Translations under genes and position numbers: made by a program
In this document: one piece after another, positions 26,241 to 35,237 of the stretch
Position numbering within the stretch: position 1 is the first letter of the stretch
Layout of the letters: every line of letters begins with the position of its first letter
Source: Vibrio celticus
GTDB taxonomy: Bacteria > Pseudomonadota > Gammaproteobacteria > Enterobacterales > Vibrionaceae
Length of the DNA: 64,000 nt
Reading direction: 5' to 3'
NCBI RefSeq assembly: GCF_024347335.1
Contig: NZ_AP025464.1
Coordinates: 1,426,001-1,490,000, forward strand
The notes under the pieces: model-generated
Seen by the model: only the letters and a program-made list of their open reading frames with translations
Told to the model about the DNA's origin: nothing
Database searches by the model: none

Positions 26241-26888
26241 ATGCAAGTGGAAAGCAGAAGTTCAGGGAACGGCAAGGAGCATGTCATTATTCCCGATAAC
26301 AAAGTACCTACAGACAACAAAGTACCGACAGAGCTATCGAGCTGGTTGATGTTGGTTGGTACAGACCGAGACAAGCAGGCGTTCACCTATTTGTTCAAGT
26401 TCTTCGCTCCTAAGATTAAGCGTTTTGGTATTAGTAAGTTGGGTGGCGAAGCGGCTGCAAACGAGCTAGTTCAAGACACGATGACTAATGTTTGGAAGAA
26501 AGCTCATCTTTACAATGTAGACAAAGGCGCAGCGACCACTTGGGTTTACACCGTTATGCGTAATGCAGCGTTCGATATGTTGCGCAAAGTGAAAGCGAAA
26601 GCCGAACAAACGACAGCCGACGATATTTGGCCAATCGATGCGATGGTAGCCGAGTCTCAAAGCGAAGATTTGCCATTCGGTGATCATTTGATGAGCCGAC
26701 ACGTAATGACTCAAATAGAAAAGTTGCCTCTCGCTCAGAAAACTATCGTCAAAGGCGTTTACTTTCAAGAGCTCTCTCAAGAGCAACTCGCTCAGCAACT
26801 TGGCGTCCCACTTGGAACGGTGAAATCACGTCTGAGACTCGCTTTAGCCAAATTAAAAGTTCACATGGGGGAACAAGACCATGATTAA
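26241..26888 (+). CDS. rpoE: ECF sigma factor, ChrR-associated group
   Basis: A 215-residue extracytoplasmic-function sigma factor. Region 2 lies at about residues 45-115 (AANELVQDTMTNVWKKAHLY, TTWVYTVMRNAAFDMLRK) and region 4 at about 155-210 (LPLAQKTIVKGVYFQELSQEQ, LGVPLGTVKSRLRLALAKL). The next gene, overlapping by 8 bp, is a ChrR-type anti-sigma, placing this in the group that responds to singlet oxygen in Rhodobacter and related bacteria. An N-terminal tandem repeat (DNKVPT twice) comes from an 18-bp duplication. It is distinct from the envelope-stress RpoE despite the shared name. Confidence 0.92.
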   Translation: MQVESRSSGNGKEHVIIPDNKVPTDNKVPTELSSWLMLVGTDRDKQAFTYLFKFFAPKIKRFGISKLGGEAAANELVQDTMTNVWKKAHLYNVDKGAATTWVYTVMRNAAFDMLRKVKAKAEQTTADDIWPIDAMVAESQSEDLPFGDHLMSRHVMTQIEKLPLAQKTIVKGVYFQELSQEQLAQQLGVPLGTVKSRLRLALAKLKVHMGEQDHD

Positions 26889-27561
26889 ACATCACCCAAA
26901 CGCGGCAATATTGAAAGACTTCGTCGATGGCATGTTGGCTGATTCTGTTTCTTTGATTGTTTCTAGCCATGTAGAACTGTGCGAACACTGCCAACAACAA
27001 GTTAAGCAGCTGACCGCCGAAGCGGCAAATGTTGCATTTGACGCAGAGCCAGTATTCTCAAATGAAGATCTAGACAGCTTCTCAATAGACGACATGGACT
27101 TCGATTGTGACGCGATAGATCAAATCACAGCCGATGCTTCTCAGTCAGTTGAGGTCATTCCAGAGGTTCAGAAAGTAACTGTCGCTGACACGACATTCAC
27201 AATCCCTCGCGCCCTTAACTCAGTAGCGAGAAAGGACTGGATGAACCTAGGCAAAATTTCTCGAGCAAGACTCGATTTTGCTGACGAAGCACACCACACC
27301 AGCTTGTTGCACATAGACAAAGATGGACAAGTGCCTTGCCACACCCACAAAGGCTTCGAGATCACGCTTCTTCTAGAAGGTAGTTTCGAAGACGAAATGG
27401 GTGTTTACAACAAAGGTGACTTCATCTGGTTGGATGGCAATCACACTCATCAACCGGCAACAAAAGAAGGTTGTGTCTGTTTAACCGTTTCAAGTGATGC
27501 GCTTTACTTCACAAAAGGTGTGAGCCAACTATTCAATCCACTTGGAAAATATATCTATTAA
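26881..27561 (+). CDS. chrR: ChrR-type zinc anti-sigma factor
   Basis: Holds the ECF sigma factor inactive until singlet oxygen or a similar oxidant releases it. A 226-residue protein with an N-terminal zinc anti-sigma domain (His at 4/5, His30, Cys34, Cys37 in SSHVELCEHC) and a C-terminal cupin (about 120-210) with metal-like ligands in PCHTHKGFEITLLLEG and GNHTHQPATKEG. These match the layout of Rhodobacter ChrR. The start codon overlaps the sigma gene end, so translation is coupled. About 175 bp separate it from the following operon. Confidence 0.93.
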   Translation: MIKHHPNAAILKDFVDGMLADSVSLIVSSHVELCEHCQQQVKQLTAEAANVAFDAEPVFSNEDLDSFSIDDMDFDCDAIDQITADASQSVEVIPEVQKVTVADTTFTIPRALNSVARKDWMNLGKISRARLDFADEAHHTSLLHIDKDGQVPCHTHKGFEITLLLEGSFEDEMGVYNKGDFIWLDGNHTHQPATKEGCVCLTVSSDALYFTKGVSQLFNPLGKYIY

Positions 27562-27580
27562 CCCAGTTGCAGGCTATAAA

Positions 27581-27611
27581 TATACAGGATGGCATGAAGC
27601 TATCCTGTATA
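27581..27611. repeat. inverted repeat after chrR
   Basis: TATACAGGAT and ATCCTGTATA form a perfect 10-bp stem with an 11-nt loop, 20 bp after the chrR stop. There is no T-run, so it may be a weak or attenuating structure between chrR and the photolyase operon. Confidence 0.4.
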
Positions 27612-27735
27612 TCGTCAATACATCTGAATAAAAACAACTACGGTGTCAAAGTAAAAACACACCCAGCTCTGTAAGTACGATTAGCAATGTTGAACTATAA
27701 GAAAAAGCTCAGAGCAAGAGCAAAGGAGTTGGCCA

Positions 27736-28683
27736 ATGGAAAAGAAAATCAAAATCGGTATCAGTGCATGTGTTGCTGGACACAAAGTACGTTTCGACAC
27801 AGGTCATAAACGCTCTCGTTTTTGTACAGACGACCTAGCAGACTACGTGGAATTAGAACCTGTTTGCCCAGAGATGGCTGTTGGCCTTCCAACCCCTCGT
27901 CCAACCATTCGTCAGACAAGAATGCTAGATGACATCATCCATGTTTCTCGCCCTGATGGCTCAGGTGATGTGACCAACGAACTGATCGAGTTCGGTCAAA
28001 ACTACTCAAAGAAAAACCAACACATTGCTGGCTTTATTGTGTGTCAAAAAAGCCCAACCTGCGGTATGGAGCGCGTGAAGGTGTACCACCACCATGGTCG
28101 CGGCTCTGAATCGACTGGCGTAGGCATGTTCACCCAACAAATTATGGACGGTAACCCGTTACTCCCCGTTGAAGAAAACGGCCGCCTTAACGATCCCATT
28201 TTGCGTGAAAACTTCATGACTCGAGTATTCACATACCAAAAATGGCTCGATCTTGTGGATGAAGGTGTGACCAAACACAAATTGATTCAGTTCCATAGCG
28301 CCCACAAGTACCTCGTCATGTGTCACCACGTTGAGGGTTACAAAAGCTTAGGCAAACTGCTAGCGGGTAATGACTTAGAAATCGACGAATTGGCGGCTCA
28401 ATACATCGAGGGCTTGATGACAGCATTGTCACATCACGCGAATCGAGGCAGTCACGCCAATACGCTGCATCATTTGCAGGGTTACTTTAAGAAACAACTG
28501 AGTAGCGCCCACAAACAAGAGTTGACCAACCAAATTGCAGCTTTTCGAGAAGGTGTTATCCCACTGTTAGTGCCGCTGACACTGATCAATCACTACCTGA
28601 TGGAATACCCGAACGAATACCTAGAATCACAGGTTTACCTAAACCCGCACCCTCAAGAACTTAAACTGAGATACGGATATTGA
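27736..28683 (+). CDS. ybgA: YbgA-type DUF523-DUF1722 protein
   Basis: A 315-residue two-domain protein. The N-terminal DUF523 (about 1-150) carries conserved cysteine motifs (GISACVAGHKVRFD, PVCPEM, CQKSPTCGMERV) that could bind an Fe-S cluster or metal. The C-terminal DUF1722 (about 190-310) has the conserved KYLVMCHH...YKSLG. Its gene sits next to photolyase in E. coli (ybgA-phr) and many marine bacteria, so a role in photorepair is often inferred but unproven. It begins a run of overlapping genes and overlaps phr by 4 bp. Confidence 0.9.
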   Translation: MEKKIKIGISACVAGHKVRFDTGHKRSRFCTDDLADYVELEPVCPEMAVGLPTPRPTIRQTRMLDDIIHVSRPDGSGDVTNELIEFGQNYSKKNQHIAGFIVCQKSPTCGMERVKVYHHHGRGSESTGVGMFTQQIMDGNPLLPVEENGRLNDPILRENFMTRVFTYQKWLDLVDEGVTKHKLIQFHSAHKYLVMCHHVEGYKSLGKLLAGNDLEIDELAAQYIEGLMTALSHHANRGSHANTLHHLQGYFKKQLSSAHKQELTNQIAAFREGVIPLLVPLTLINHYLMEYPNEYLESQVYLNPHPQELKLRYGY

Positions 28684-30095
28684 GTGACATACTATGGATA
28701 CGACGAGACCTGCGGATTCACGATAACCCAGCGCTCGTCTCGGCAGTTGAAAACGGCGTAACAATCGCCGTTTTCATTTCAACTCCTCAAACGTGGCAGC
28801 AGCACCACCTTGCGCCAATCAAAGCTGATTTCATCTATCGTCATCTAAAACAACTCGATTCCCAGCTCGCTGAATTCGGGATAACGTTGCTTCACTTGAA
28901 AGCGACCGATTTTGACGACCAATCCAAACAGCTCATCGATTTGTGCCAGCAGCTTGATGCCAAGTGCGTCTACGCTAACTCTGAACCAGAGGTCGATGAA
29001 CAAGCTCGCGATAGAAAGCTGATTTCAAGTGGCCTAAACCTCAAGATCAGCGATTGTGACGTTATGCTGCCACTCGGTAGCGTTCTCAACAAACAAGGCG
29101 AGATGTTCAAAGTCTTTACGCCCTTTAAGAACGCTTGGTTAAAAGAAGTTCAGGTGAAAGGCATCATCTGCAGTCCAGCTCCTGTCGTGCCGACTGAACG
29201 TTCACAAACACAGCTTCCTGACGACTTACAAGCCTTAACCATCTCCGCTGACTATGATTTCGATTTTCCGCGTGTTGATTCGAGTCGCTGGCCATTAAGC
29301 CAAGATGTATTGGGCAGTGTGATCCCCAATTTCTTAGAGAATAAAGTCAACGACTACGCACGTCTGAGAGATATTCCCTCAGTTAAAGGAACATCGGGGC
29401 TATCACCTTATTTAGCAATTGGCGCAGTGAGCCCACGTTGGTTAGCGATTCAATTGATTCAGCAACAACCCGATCTGTTATTTGATACGCAATTACCGGC
29501 CTTTTGTTGGCTCAACGAATTGATTTGGCGAGATTTTTATAAGCATTTGATGTTCCACCATCCTAAACTGGTTAAAGGCGCTAACTTTCAGCAAAAATAC
29601 AATGGTTTAGATTGGTATCACGATCATCCTAGCTTTAAAGCTTGGTGCGAAGGAAAAACAGGATATCCATTGGTTGATGCAGCAATGCGTCAACTGGTTG
29701 AAACGGGCTGGATGCACAACAGGCTAAGAATGGTGGTGGCAAGCTTCCTAACCAAGCACCTGCTTATTGACTGGCGTTGGGGCGAACGTTTCTTTATGTC
29801 ACACCTTATCGACGGTGACTTTAGTGCCAACAATGGTGGTTGGCAGTGGGCTTCAAGTACGGGCTGTGATGCGCAACCTTACTTCCGAATTTTCAATCCA
29901 ATCACCCAGAGTGAAAAGTTTGATCCAAAAGGAATTTTTATTCGTAAGTACATACCAGAGCTGCAAAATATTCCAGATAAGCATGTGCATTTCCCACATG
30001 AATTTATCGCTAAAAACGGAATAGACAGCGAATACTGGCAACCCATCGTAGAGCATAAAGAAGCACGATTGAGAGCCTTAGCCTTCTTCAAATAA
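28680..30095 (+). CDS. phr: class I deoxyribodipyrimidine photolyase
   Basis: Light-driven repair of cyclobutane pyrimidine dimers. A 471-residue protein with an N-terminal antenna-binding Rossmann domain (SDILWIRRDLRIHDNPAL) and a C-terminal FAD domain containing WLNELIWRDFYKHLM, DAAMRQLVETGWMHNRLRMV and the signature NNGGWQWASSTGCDAQPYFR. It starts at a TTG overlapping the ybgA stop (TTGA), fitting coupled translation; an ATG start is absent nearby. Location next to the sigma/ChrR pair agrees with photolyase being a ChrR-regulon gene in other bacteria. Confidence 0.95.
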   Translation: MSDILWIRRDLRIHDNPALVSAVENGVTIAVFISTPQTWQQHHLAPIKADFIYRHLKQLDSQLAEFGITLLHLKATDFDDQSKQLIDLCQQLDAKCVYANSEPEVDEQARDRKLISSGLNLKISDCDVMLPLGSVLNKQGEMFKVFTPFKNAWLKEVQVKGIICSPAPVVPTERSQTQLPDDLQALTISADYDFDFPRVDSSRWPLSQDVLGSVIPNFLENKVNDYARLRDIPSVKGTSGLSPYLAIGAVSPRWLAIQLIQQQPDLLFDTQLPAFCWLNELIWRDFYKHLMFHHPKLVKGANFQQKYNGLDWYHDHPSFKAWCEGKTGYPLVDAAMRQLVETGWMHNRLRMVVASFLTKHLLIDWRWGERFFMSHLIDGDFSANNGGWQWASSTGCDAQPYFRIFNPITQSEKFDPKGIFIRKYIPELQNIPDKHVHFPHEFIAKNGIDSEYWQPIVEHKEARLRALAFFK

Positions 30096-30109
30096 TTAGA
30101 GTGAATATT

Positions 30110-30541
30110 ATGGATAACTCTCTATGGCTTGATAACTTTCTCAACATGTATCAAGAACTCGGAACCGACAATTTCGACGTGCTTAAGACGGTTTATCACC
30201 CTGATATTGAATTCCAAGATCCGCTGCATCATGTCAGCGGTATTTCGGCGCTTACGCACTACTTCGAGAACCTCTACACCCAAGTAACCAGCTGTTACTT
30301 TCATATCGAACACACTTTCGAAGCGAACGACGAAGCTTCTGTTTACTGGACGATGCAATTCGCTCACAAGCAATTAAATGGGCAAAAGCCAATAGAAGTA
30401 CAAGGACACAGCCACCTCAAGATGCTCGACGGTCAAGTGATTTACCACAGAGACTACCTCGACGTCGGTTCTATGTTGTATGAACACATTCCAGTACTGG
30501 GCTGCGCGATAAAATCCATCAAAAAGAGAGCGAGTCGATAA
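30110..30541 (+). CDS. NTF2-like (SnoaL-type) protein
   Basis: A 143-residue alpha+beta cone-fold protein: a helix at the start (LWLDNFLNMYQELG), the family VYHPDIEFQDPLHHVSG, and the C-terminal strand pair ending KMLDGQVIYHRDYLD. I choose the ATG at 30110 with AGAG upstream over an in-frame GTG nine bases earlier. It may act as an isomerase, dehydratase or binding protein; the substrate is unknown. It overlaps the next gene by one base (TAATG). Conserved in the sigma/ChrR-linked lipid cluster of marine bacteria, as far as I know. Confidence 0.82.
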   Translation: MDNSLWLDNFLNMYQELGTDNFDVLKTVYHPDIEFQDPLHHVSGISALTHYFENLYTQVTSCYFHIEHTFEANDEASVYWTMQFAHKQLNGQKPIEVQGHSHLKMLDGQVIYHRDYLDVGSMLYEHIPVLGCAIKSIKKRASR

Positions 30542-31272
30542 TGCGTATTATGATTACAGGCGCGACCTCAGGTATCGGCCAATCCCTAGCTAAAGATTAC
30601 GCTCAGCAAGGGCATCAGGTGATTGCTTGTGGCCGCAATCCAGACAAACTGCAAGCCTTAGTTGATTCTCACGATACAGACATCACGCATTCATCAATTA
30701 CACCGCTCTGTTTCGATCTGACTGATTACCACAACTTTCCAGAACTCGACCAAGACAAGCCGCTCGACCTGCTGATTTTAAATGCGGGTGATTGTGAGTA
30801 CATCGACGACCCAGTGAACTTTGATGCCGAGCTATTCGAGCGCGTCATCAATATAAACCTAATTTCAATTGGTTACGCTCTTAAAGCTTGGTTAAAAAAC
30901 ATCAAGCCCGGCGGTCGTTTGGTTTTAGTCAGCTCCAGCGCCAGCTTTTTACCTTTGCCAAGAGCCGAGGCTTATGGCGCTTCAAAGGCAGCCCTCACCT
31001 ACTTAGGCAGAACACTTTCGGTTGATCTGGCAACGCACAACATTCATGTCTCAATTGTGCACCCTGGCTTTGTTGAAACGCCATTAACCGAGCGAAATAC
31101 GTTCTCTATGCCTATGATTATTAGTAGTGAGGCCGCAACTCAGCGAATCGTAAATGGTATCGCTCAAGGAAAGAGTGAAATCGATTTCCCAAGACGATTC
31201 ATCATGTTGATGAAGCTACTAAGAATGCTTCCAACTCCAGTTTGGCAAAAACTCGCTTCAAGGATGGTATAA
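30541..31272 (+). CDS. short-chain dehydrogenase/reductase
   Basis: A 243-residue Rossmann oxidoreductase. The cofactor motif is TGATSGIGQSLA at the start, NAG is in LLILNAGDCEY, catalytic Ser lies in LVSSSASF, and the YxxxK motif is in YGASKAALTYLG. The presence of CGRNPDK after strand two suggests NADP preference. It lies inside the ECF-linked operon, two bases before the next start, so a role in making or modifying a lipid product is an inference. Confidence 0.88.
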   Translation: MRIMITGATSGIGQSLAKDYAQQGHQVIACGRNPDKLQALVDSHDTDITHSSITPLCFDLTDYHNFPELDQDKPLDLLILNAGDCEYIDDPVNFDAELFERVININLISIGYALKAWLKNIKPGGRLVLVSSSASFLPLPRAEAYGASKAALTYLGRTLSVDLATHNIHVSIVHPGFVETPLTERNTFSMPMIISSEAATQRIVNGIAQGKSEIDFPRRFIMLMKLLRMLPTPVWQKLASRMV

Positions 31273-31274
31273 CA

Positions 31275-32546
31275 ATGAAGAAAATCGCCATTATTGGTTC
31301 AGGTATCTCTGGACTCACTTGCGCGCATATATTAGACAAGCACCACGACGTAACAGTATTCGAAAAGAACGATTACGTTGGTGGCCACACCGCTACCGTT
31401 GATATTGAACATCAAGGCTCGGCGTTTTCGATAGATACAGGTTTCATCGTATTCAACGATCGAACCTACCCGAATTTCAATCAGCTTCTAGAACAACTCG
31501 GTGTCGAAAGGCAACCTACCGAGATGAGCTTCAGCGTCCACAACACCACTACCAAGTTTGAATACAACGGCCACAGCATTAATTCGTTATTCGCGCAGAG
31601 AAGTAACATCTTCAAACCTCAGTTCTGGTCTTTAGTGTCTGACATTCTCAAGTTCAACAAACTGTGTAAGGCTCAGTTTGAAAGCAATGAATTCACACCA
31701 GACGTTACCCTCGGCAGCTTCCTACGTGATAATCAATTTTCCGACTTTTTCAGTCAGCACTATATTCTACCGATGGGCGCGGCTATTTGGTCGACAAGCT
31801 TGGAAGAGATGGAAGAGTTTGAGCTGAAGTTCTTCATCCAGTTTTTCTACAACCACGGATTGCTCGATATCGCGAACCGTCCTCAGTGGTATGTGATTCC
31901 AAAAGGATCGCGTTCTTATGTTGAAATCATCCTTTCACGCTTAAACAAACCCGTTGCACTCAATACATCGATTAAACAAGTGACTCGCCAAGAAACGGGA
32001 ATCACGATTGAATTTGAAGATGGCAGCACACAAAGTTTCGACGAAGTGATCTTTGCTTGTCACTCGGACCAAGCCTTACGTCTGCTTGGTGATGCAACAG
32101 AACAAGAGCAACAGGTACTGGGCGAGATCCCATACAGCCGCAATGAAGTCGTTCTGCACACCGATACTCGATTGTTACCAGATCGAAAACTGGCTTGGGC
32201 AAGCTGGAACTACATGTTGGATGGCGATAGTAAACGACCTGCTTGTGTCACGTATAACATGAACATTCTGCAAGGCATCGAAAGCCAAGACACCTTCTGT
32301 GTCACCTTGAATCAAAGCGAAGCCATCGACCCAGAAAAAATTATTCGCAGCTTTGTTTATCATCACCCGGTACTTAACTCGAACACAGTAGAGGCTCAGC
32401 ACAAGCGCGAACAGATCTGTGGCAAAAACCAGACGCACTTTGCCGGCGCGTACTGGTACAACGGGTTCCACGAAGACGGTGTCCACAGTGCACTCGATGT
32501 GACCAAACGCTTTGGTCTAGATTTGAGTACGAGTTCAGCGCTATGA
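31275..32546 (+). CDS. FAD-dependent amine-oxidase-like oxidoreductase
   Basis: A 423-residue flavoprotein of the COG2907 group (NAD/FAD-binding, amine-oxidase/desaturase-like). It has the FAD motif KIAIIGSGISGLTCAHIL, then YVGGHTATVDI, and the conserved GFIVFNDRTYPNF. The ATG at 31275 lies three bases after the SDR stop with AAGGA nearby. This family is almost always next to DUF1365 and a cyclopropane fatty acid synthase, as here. Rhodobacter relatives take part in unsaturated/furan fatty acid formation, so a lipid desaturase or isomerase role is plausible. Confidence 0.9.
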   Translation: MKKIAIIGSGISGLTCAHILDKHHDVTVFEKNDYVGGHTATVDIEHQGSAFSIDTGFIVFNDRTYPNFNQLLEQLGVERQPTEMSFSVHNTTTKFEYNGHSINSLFAQRSNIFKPQFWSLVSDILKFNKLCKAQFESNEFTPDVTLGSFLRDNQFSDFFSQHYILPMGAAIWSTSLEEMEEFELKFFIQFFYNHGLLDIANRPQWYVIPKGSRSYVEIILSRLNKPVALNTSIKQVTRQETGITIEFEDGSTQSFDEVIFACHSDQALRLLGDATEQEQQVLGEIPYSRNEVVLHTDTRLLPDRKLAWASWNYMLDGDSKRPACVTYNMNILQGIESQDTFCVTLNQSEAIDPEKIIRSFVYHHPVLNSNTVEAQHKREQICGKNQTHFAGAYWYNGFHEDGVHSALDVTKRFGLDLSTSSAL

Positions 32547-33349
32547 AGAGTCAAACCCTGACACCCGAGATGGGGATCGCATCCGAAAAGAGTGAAGAGC
32601 TCAGCGGTATCTATTGGGGTAACGTCAGACATCGCCGCTTTGGCGACATCACCCATGAGTTTAGTTATCAGCTGTATATGATGGGGTTAGATCTTGATGA
32701 GCTACCCCAAACCACAGCGCGTAGTGCGCTGTTCGGAACTCGATGGTACAACCCGATTCGCTTTGTCCAATCGGATTATCTCGCTGAAAAAAAAGAAAAT
32801 GTCACCACGGATGAACCAAAATCACTTAAGCAACGTATAGCTTCCAAAGTGCAACAACTTGGTGGGGTTTGGTCTGATTCAAACCGTGTGACTATGCTGG
32901 CTCAGTGCCGCTGTTTAGGCATCTACTTCAGCCCAATCAACTGTTTCTTCTGTTATGACGAGACTGGAGATTGTAAGTACATGTTGGCTGAGGTGAGTAA
33001 CACGCCTTGGCGAGAAAGACACTACTATCTGATCAACATGCACCAAGAGTTAAAGGTAAAAAAAGAGTTTCACGTTTCGCCGTTCATGGATCTGAACATG
33101 ACTTATTTTTGGAAGATTAAGCCACCAGCGAAACGCACGTTAGTTCACATCGAAAGCCGCCGAGACGACAAGCTTTTCGATGCGACACTGGCTCTGACGA
33201 AACAGTCAGTAACCAAGACAAACATTAGACGAACGGTATTCAAGATTCCGGCGATGACGATAAAAGTCGTGATGGGAATTTATTATCAGGCTCTCAAATT
33301 ATTCCTGAAAAAAGTACCGTTTGTGGCGCATCCAGACTCAACGTCTTAA
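32543..33349 (+). CDS. DUF1365 family protein
   Basis: A 268-residue protein with the family hallmarks: an opening GIYWGNVRHRRFGDITHEFSY, then CLGIYFSPINCFFCYDE, LAEVSNTPWRERHYYL and the helical C-terminus. It overlaps the flavin oxidoreductase end as ATGA, which implies coupled translation. No activity has been assigned to the family with certainty; its constant partnership with the flavoprotein and CFA synthase suggests it works on the same lipid substrate. Confidence 0.92.
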   Translation: MKSQTLTPEMGIASEKSEELSGIYWGNVRHRRFGDITHEFSYQLYMMGLDLDELPQTTARSALFGTRWYNPIRFVQSDYLAEKKENVTTDEPKSLKQRIASKVQQLGGVWSDSNRVTMLAQCRCLGIYFSPINCFFCYDETGDCKYMLAEVSNTPWRERHYYLINMHQELKVKKEFHVSPFMDLNMTYFWKIKPPAKRTLVHIESRRDDKLFDATLALTKQSVTKTNIRRTVFKIPAMTIKVVMGIYYQALKLFLKKVPFVAHPDSTS

Positions 33350-33454
33350 GCGCTTAAAACAGAAATCGATTCTAGCTTGGGTTCGCTCCAGCCGAGGAGC
33401 AGAACTCAGCTTAGTTGGCACAAAATATTAGAATGAGTTATCAGCGAGGTTTAC

Positions 33455-34735
33455 ATGGAACAGCTTGCCAAACAAAACAACAATATTGAACAACAAGCTA
33501 AAGCCGTTGCTGTTTCAAGCAACTGTAAATATCGAGCTTTAATCTTCAAGGTTTTAGAAAGCCTACAATTCGCGACGCTTGAGATCATTGAGCGCGACCA
33601 GCATTCAGTATTTGGTGATCGAGAAGCCGAACTGAAAGGTCGAATCGTGATTCATGATGCGACCTTTTTTAGAGATGTCGTTATCAACGGCAGCATTGGG
33701 GCATCTGAAGCCTATATCGATGGCAAATGGACCAGTCCAAATCTGACGCGTGTGATTCAAATCATGGCTCGTAACCAAGCCCAATTGGATGAACTTGATG
33801 ACAAGACACAGTGGATTTCTCGCATCAAAAACCTCTTGCTGCGTCGTAAGAATGCCAACACCGAACAAGGCTCCAAGCGCAACATTCTCGCCCACTACGA
33901 TATTGGCAACGAGCTGTATGAGCGCTTCTTAGATAGCTCGATGCAGTACTCTTCCGCTATCTACAGCGAAGACGCAGAAACCTTGTCGAAGGCTCAACAA
34001 AACAAAATGAAAACCATCTGTGAGCGACTAGAACTGTCTGAGAAAGATAGCGTGGTCGAGATAGGCACAGGCTGGGGCGGCTTAGCCATCTTTATGGCGC
34101 AGCATTACGGTTGTCATGTCACCACAACCACAATATCAGATGCACAACATGCACTTGCTGAACAGAGAGTAAAAGCACTTGGTTTAACCGACAAAATTAC
34201 TCTACTCAAAGAGGATTATCGCAATCTCACTGGTGAGTACGACAAGTTGGTCTCTATCGAGATGATAGAAGCGGTCGGCCATGAGTATCTACAAACATTC
34301 TTTGAAAAATGTTCATCGCTACTTAAGCCCTCAGGCAAGATGCTGATTCAAGCAATTACTATTGCCGACAGCCGTTATGATAAATACCGTAAAGGCGTCG
34401 ACTTTATTCAGAAGTACATCTTCCCCGGTGGTTGTTTACCTTCGGTTGCCGTGATGACTCAACATCTCGCGACCAGCACCGACCTTGTCGTCCAAGAAAT
34501 TGATGACATTGGCCTTCACTACGCTCGCACACTCAATGACTGGAACGTCGCCTTTGAAAACAGCTGGGAAGAGCTCGAATCATTAGGCTATTCAGAAGAG
34601 TTTAAACGCCTTTGGGTCTTCTACTTCTGTTACTGCGAAGGGGCATTCCTAGAGCGCGTGATCAGTACTCATCACCTTGTCGCAAGAAAACCTCGTTACT
34701 TTGGAGCAAAAGATGAAACGGTTTTGGATTATTAA
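33455..34735 (+). CDS. cfa: cyclopropane-fatty-acyl-phospholipid synthase family methyltransferase
   Basis: Uses S-adenosylmethionine to add a methylene or methyl group to double bonds of phospholipid acyl chains at the inner membrane. A 426-residue protein with an N-terminal lipid-binding region, then NILAHYDIGNELYERFLDSS, the SAM motif VVEIGTGWGGLAIFMA, LVSIEMIEAVGHEY and FIQKYIFPGGCLPS. GAGG precedes the ATG. Given its partners it could instead be a UfaM-like methyltransferase leading to methylated or furan fatty acids rather than a true cyclopropane synthase. Confidence 0.93.
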   Translation: MEQLAKQNNNIEQQAKAVAVSSNCKYRALIFKVLESLQFATLEIIERDQHSVFGDREAELKGRIVIHDATFFRDVVINGSIGASEAYIDGKWTSPNLTRVIQIMARNQAQLDELDDKTQWISRIKNLLLRRKNANTEQGSKRNILAHYDIGNELYERFLDSSMQYSSAIYSEDAETLSKAQQNKMKTICERLELSEKDSVVEIGTGWGGLAIFMAQHYGCHVTTTTISDAQHALAEQRVKALGLTDKITLLKEDYRNLTGEYDKLVSIEMIEAVGHEYLQTFFEKCSSLLKPSGKMLIQAITIADSRYDKYRKGVDFIQKYIFPGGCLPSVAVMTQHLATSTDLVVQEIDDIGLHYARTLNDWNVAFENSWEELESLGYSEEFKRLWVFYFCYCEGAFLERVISTHHLVARKPRYFGAKDETVLDY

Positions 34736-35234
34736 TCTCGTTCTGTTTCAAGCGACCTGGGTTTGCAGCGCCTTCTTTACCGCGCAAGCCCCGTTCGTCA
34801 CGCCATTGATCGTGGTGGTTCACTTCCTTCTCTCTCCAACTCGCAGTAGCGACTTAAAAATACTCATCTTATTACCATTGGGGCTATTGCTTGATAGCCT
34901 CATGCTCCACTTCGGTATTTTTGCCGTCGACTCTGAAATTGCTAATCAATCTTGGTTTCCAGTTTGGCTCATTTGCCTGTGGATCATGTTCTTAATCAGT
35001 TTCAATCACAGCCTGAATTGGCTTTTAAAATGCTCAAAAGTGATCTTGTTTGTCATAGGGTTCGTAGCAGGTACTAGTAGTTATTGGGGAGGCATCAAAG
35101 CAGGTGCCCTTCTTACTACTTGGCCAGATGCATCGGTGCTAGCTGCCCTTGCAATAAGTTGGGGGATTTTGTTGCCCTTACTGGTGGCCGCCTACTCCAA
35201 CTTAATACAACGTAAAATGGCAATAACGAGGTGA
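34713..35234 (+). CDS. DUF2878 inner-membrane protein
   Basis: A 173-residue integral membrane protein with about five hydrophobic helices (WIINLVLFQATWVCSAFF at the start, ILILLPLGLLLDSLMLHFG, FPVWLICLWIMFLIS, ILFVIGFVAGTSSYWGG, WGILLPLLVAAYSN). The ATG at 34713 has GGAG 9 bp upstream and overlaps the cfa end by 23 bp. The family is typically found in this operon; function unknown, perhaps anchoring or lipid handling. Confidence 0.85.
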   Translation: MKRFWIINLVLFQATWVCSAFFTAQAPFVTPLIVVVHFLLSPTRSSDLKILILLPLGLLLDSLMLHFGIFAVDSEIANQSWFPVWLICLWIMFLISFNHSLNWLLKCSKVILFVIGFVAGTSSYWGGIKAGALLTTWPDASVLAALAISWGILLPLLVAAYSNLIQRKMAITR

Positions 35235-35237
35235 CTT

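Noticed and set aside
27581..27611. Hairpin after chrR as a terminator
   Set aside because: Long loop and no T-run; recorded as an inverted repeat only.
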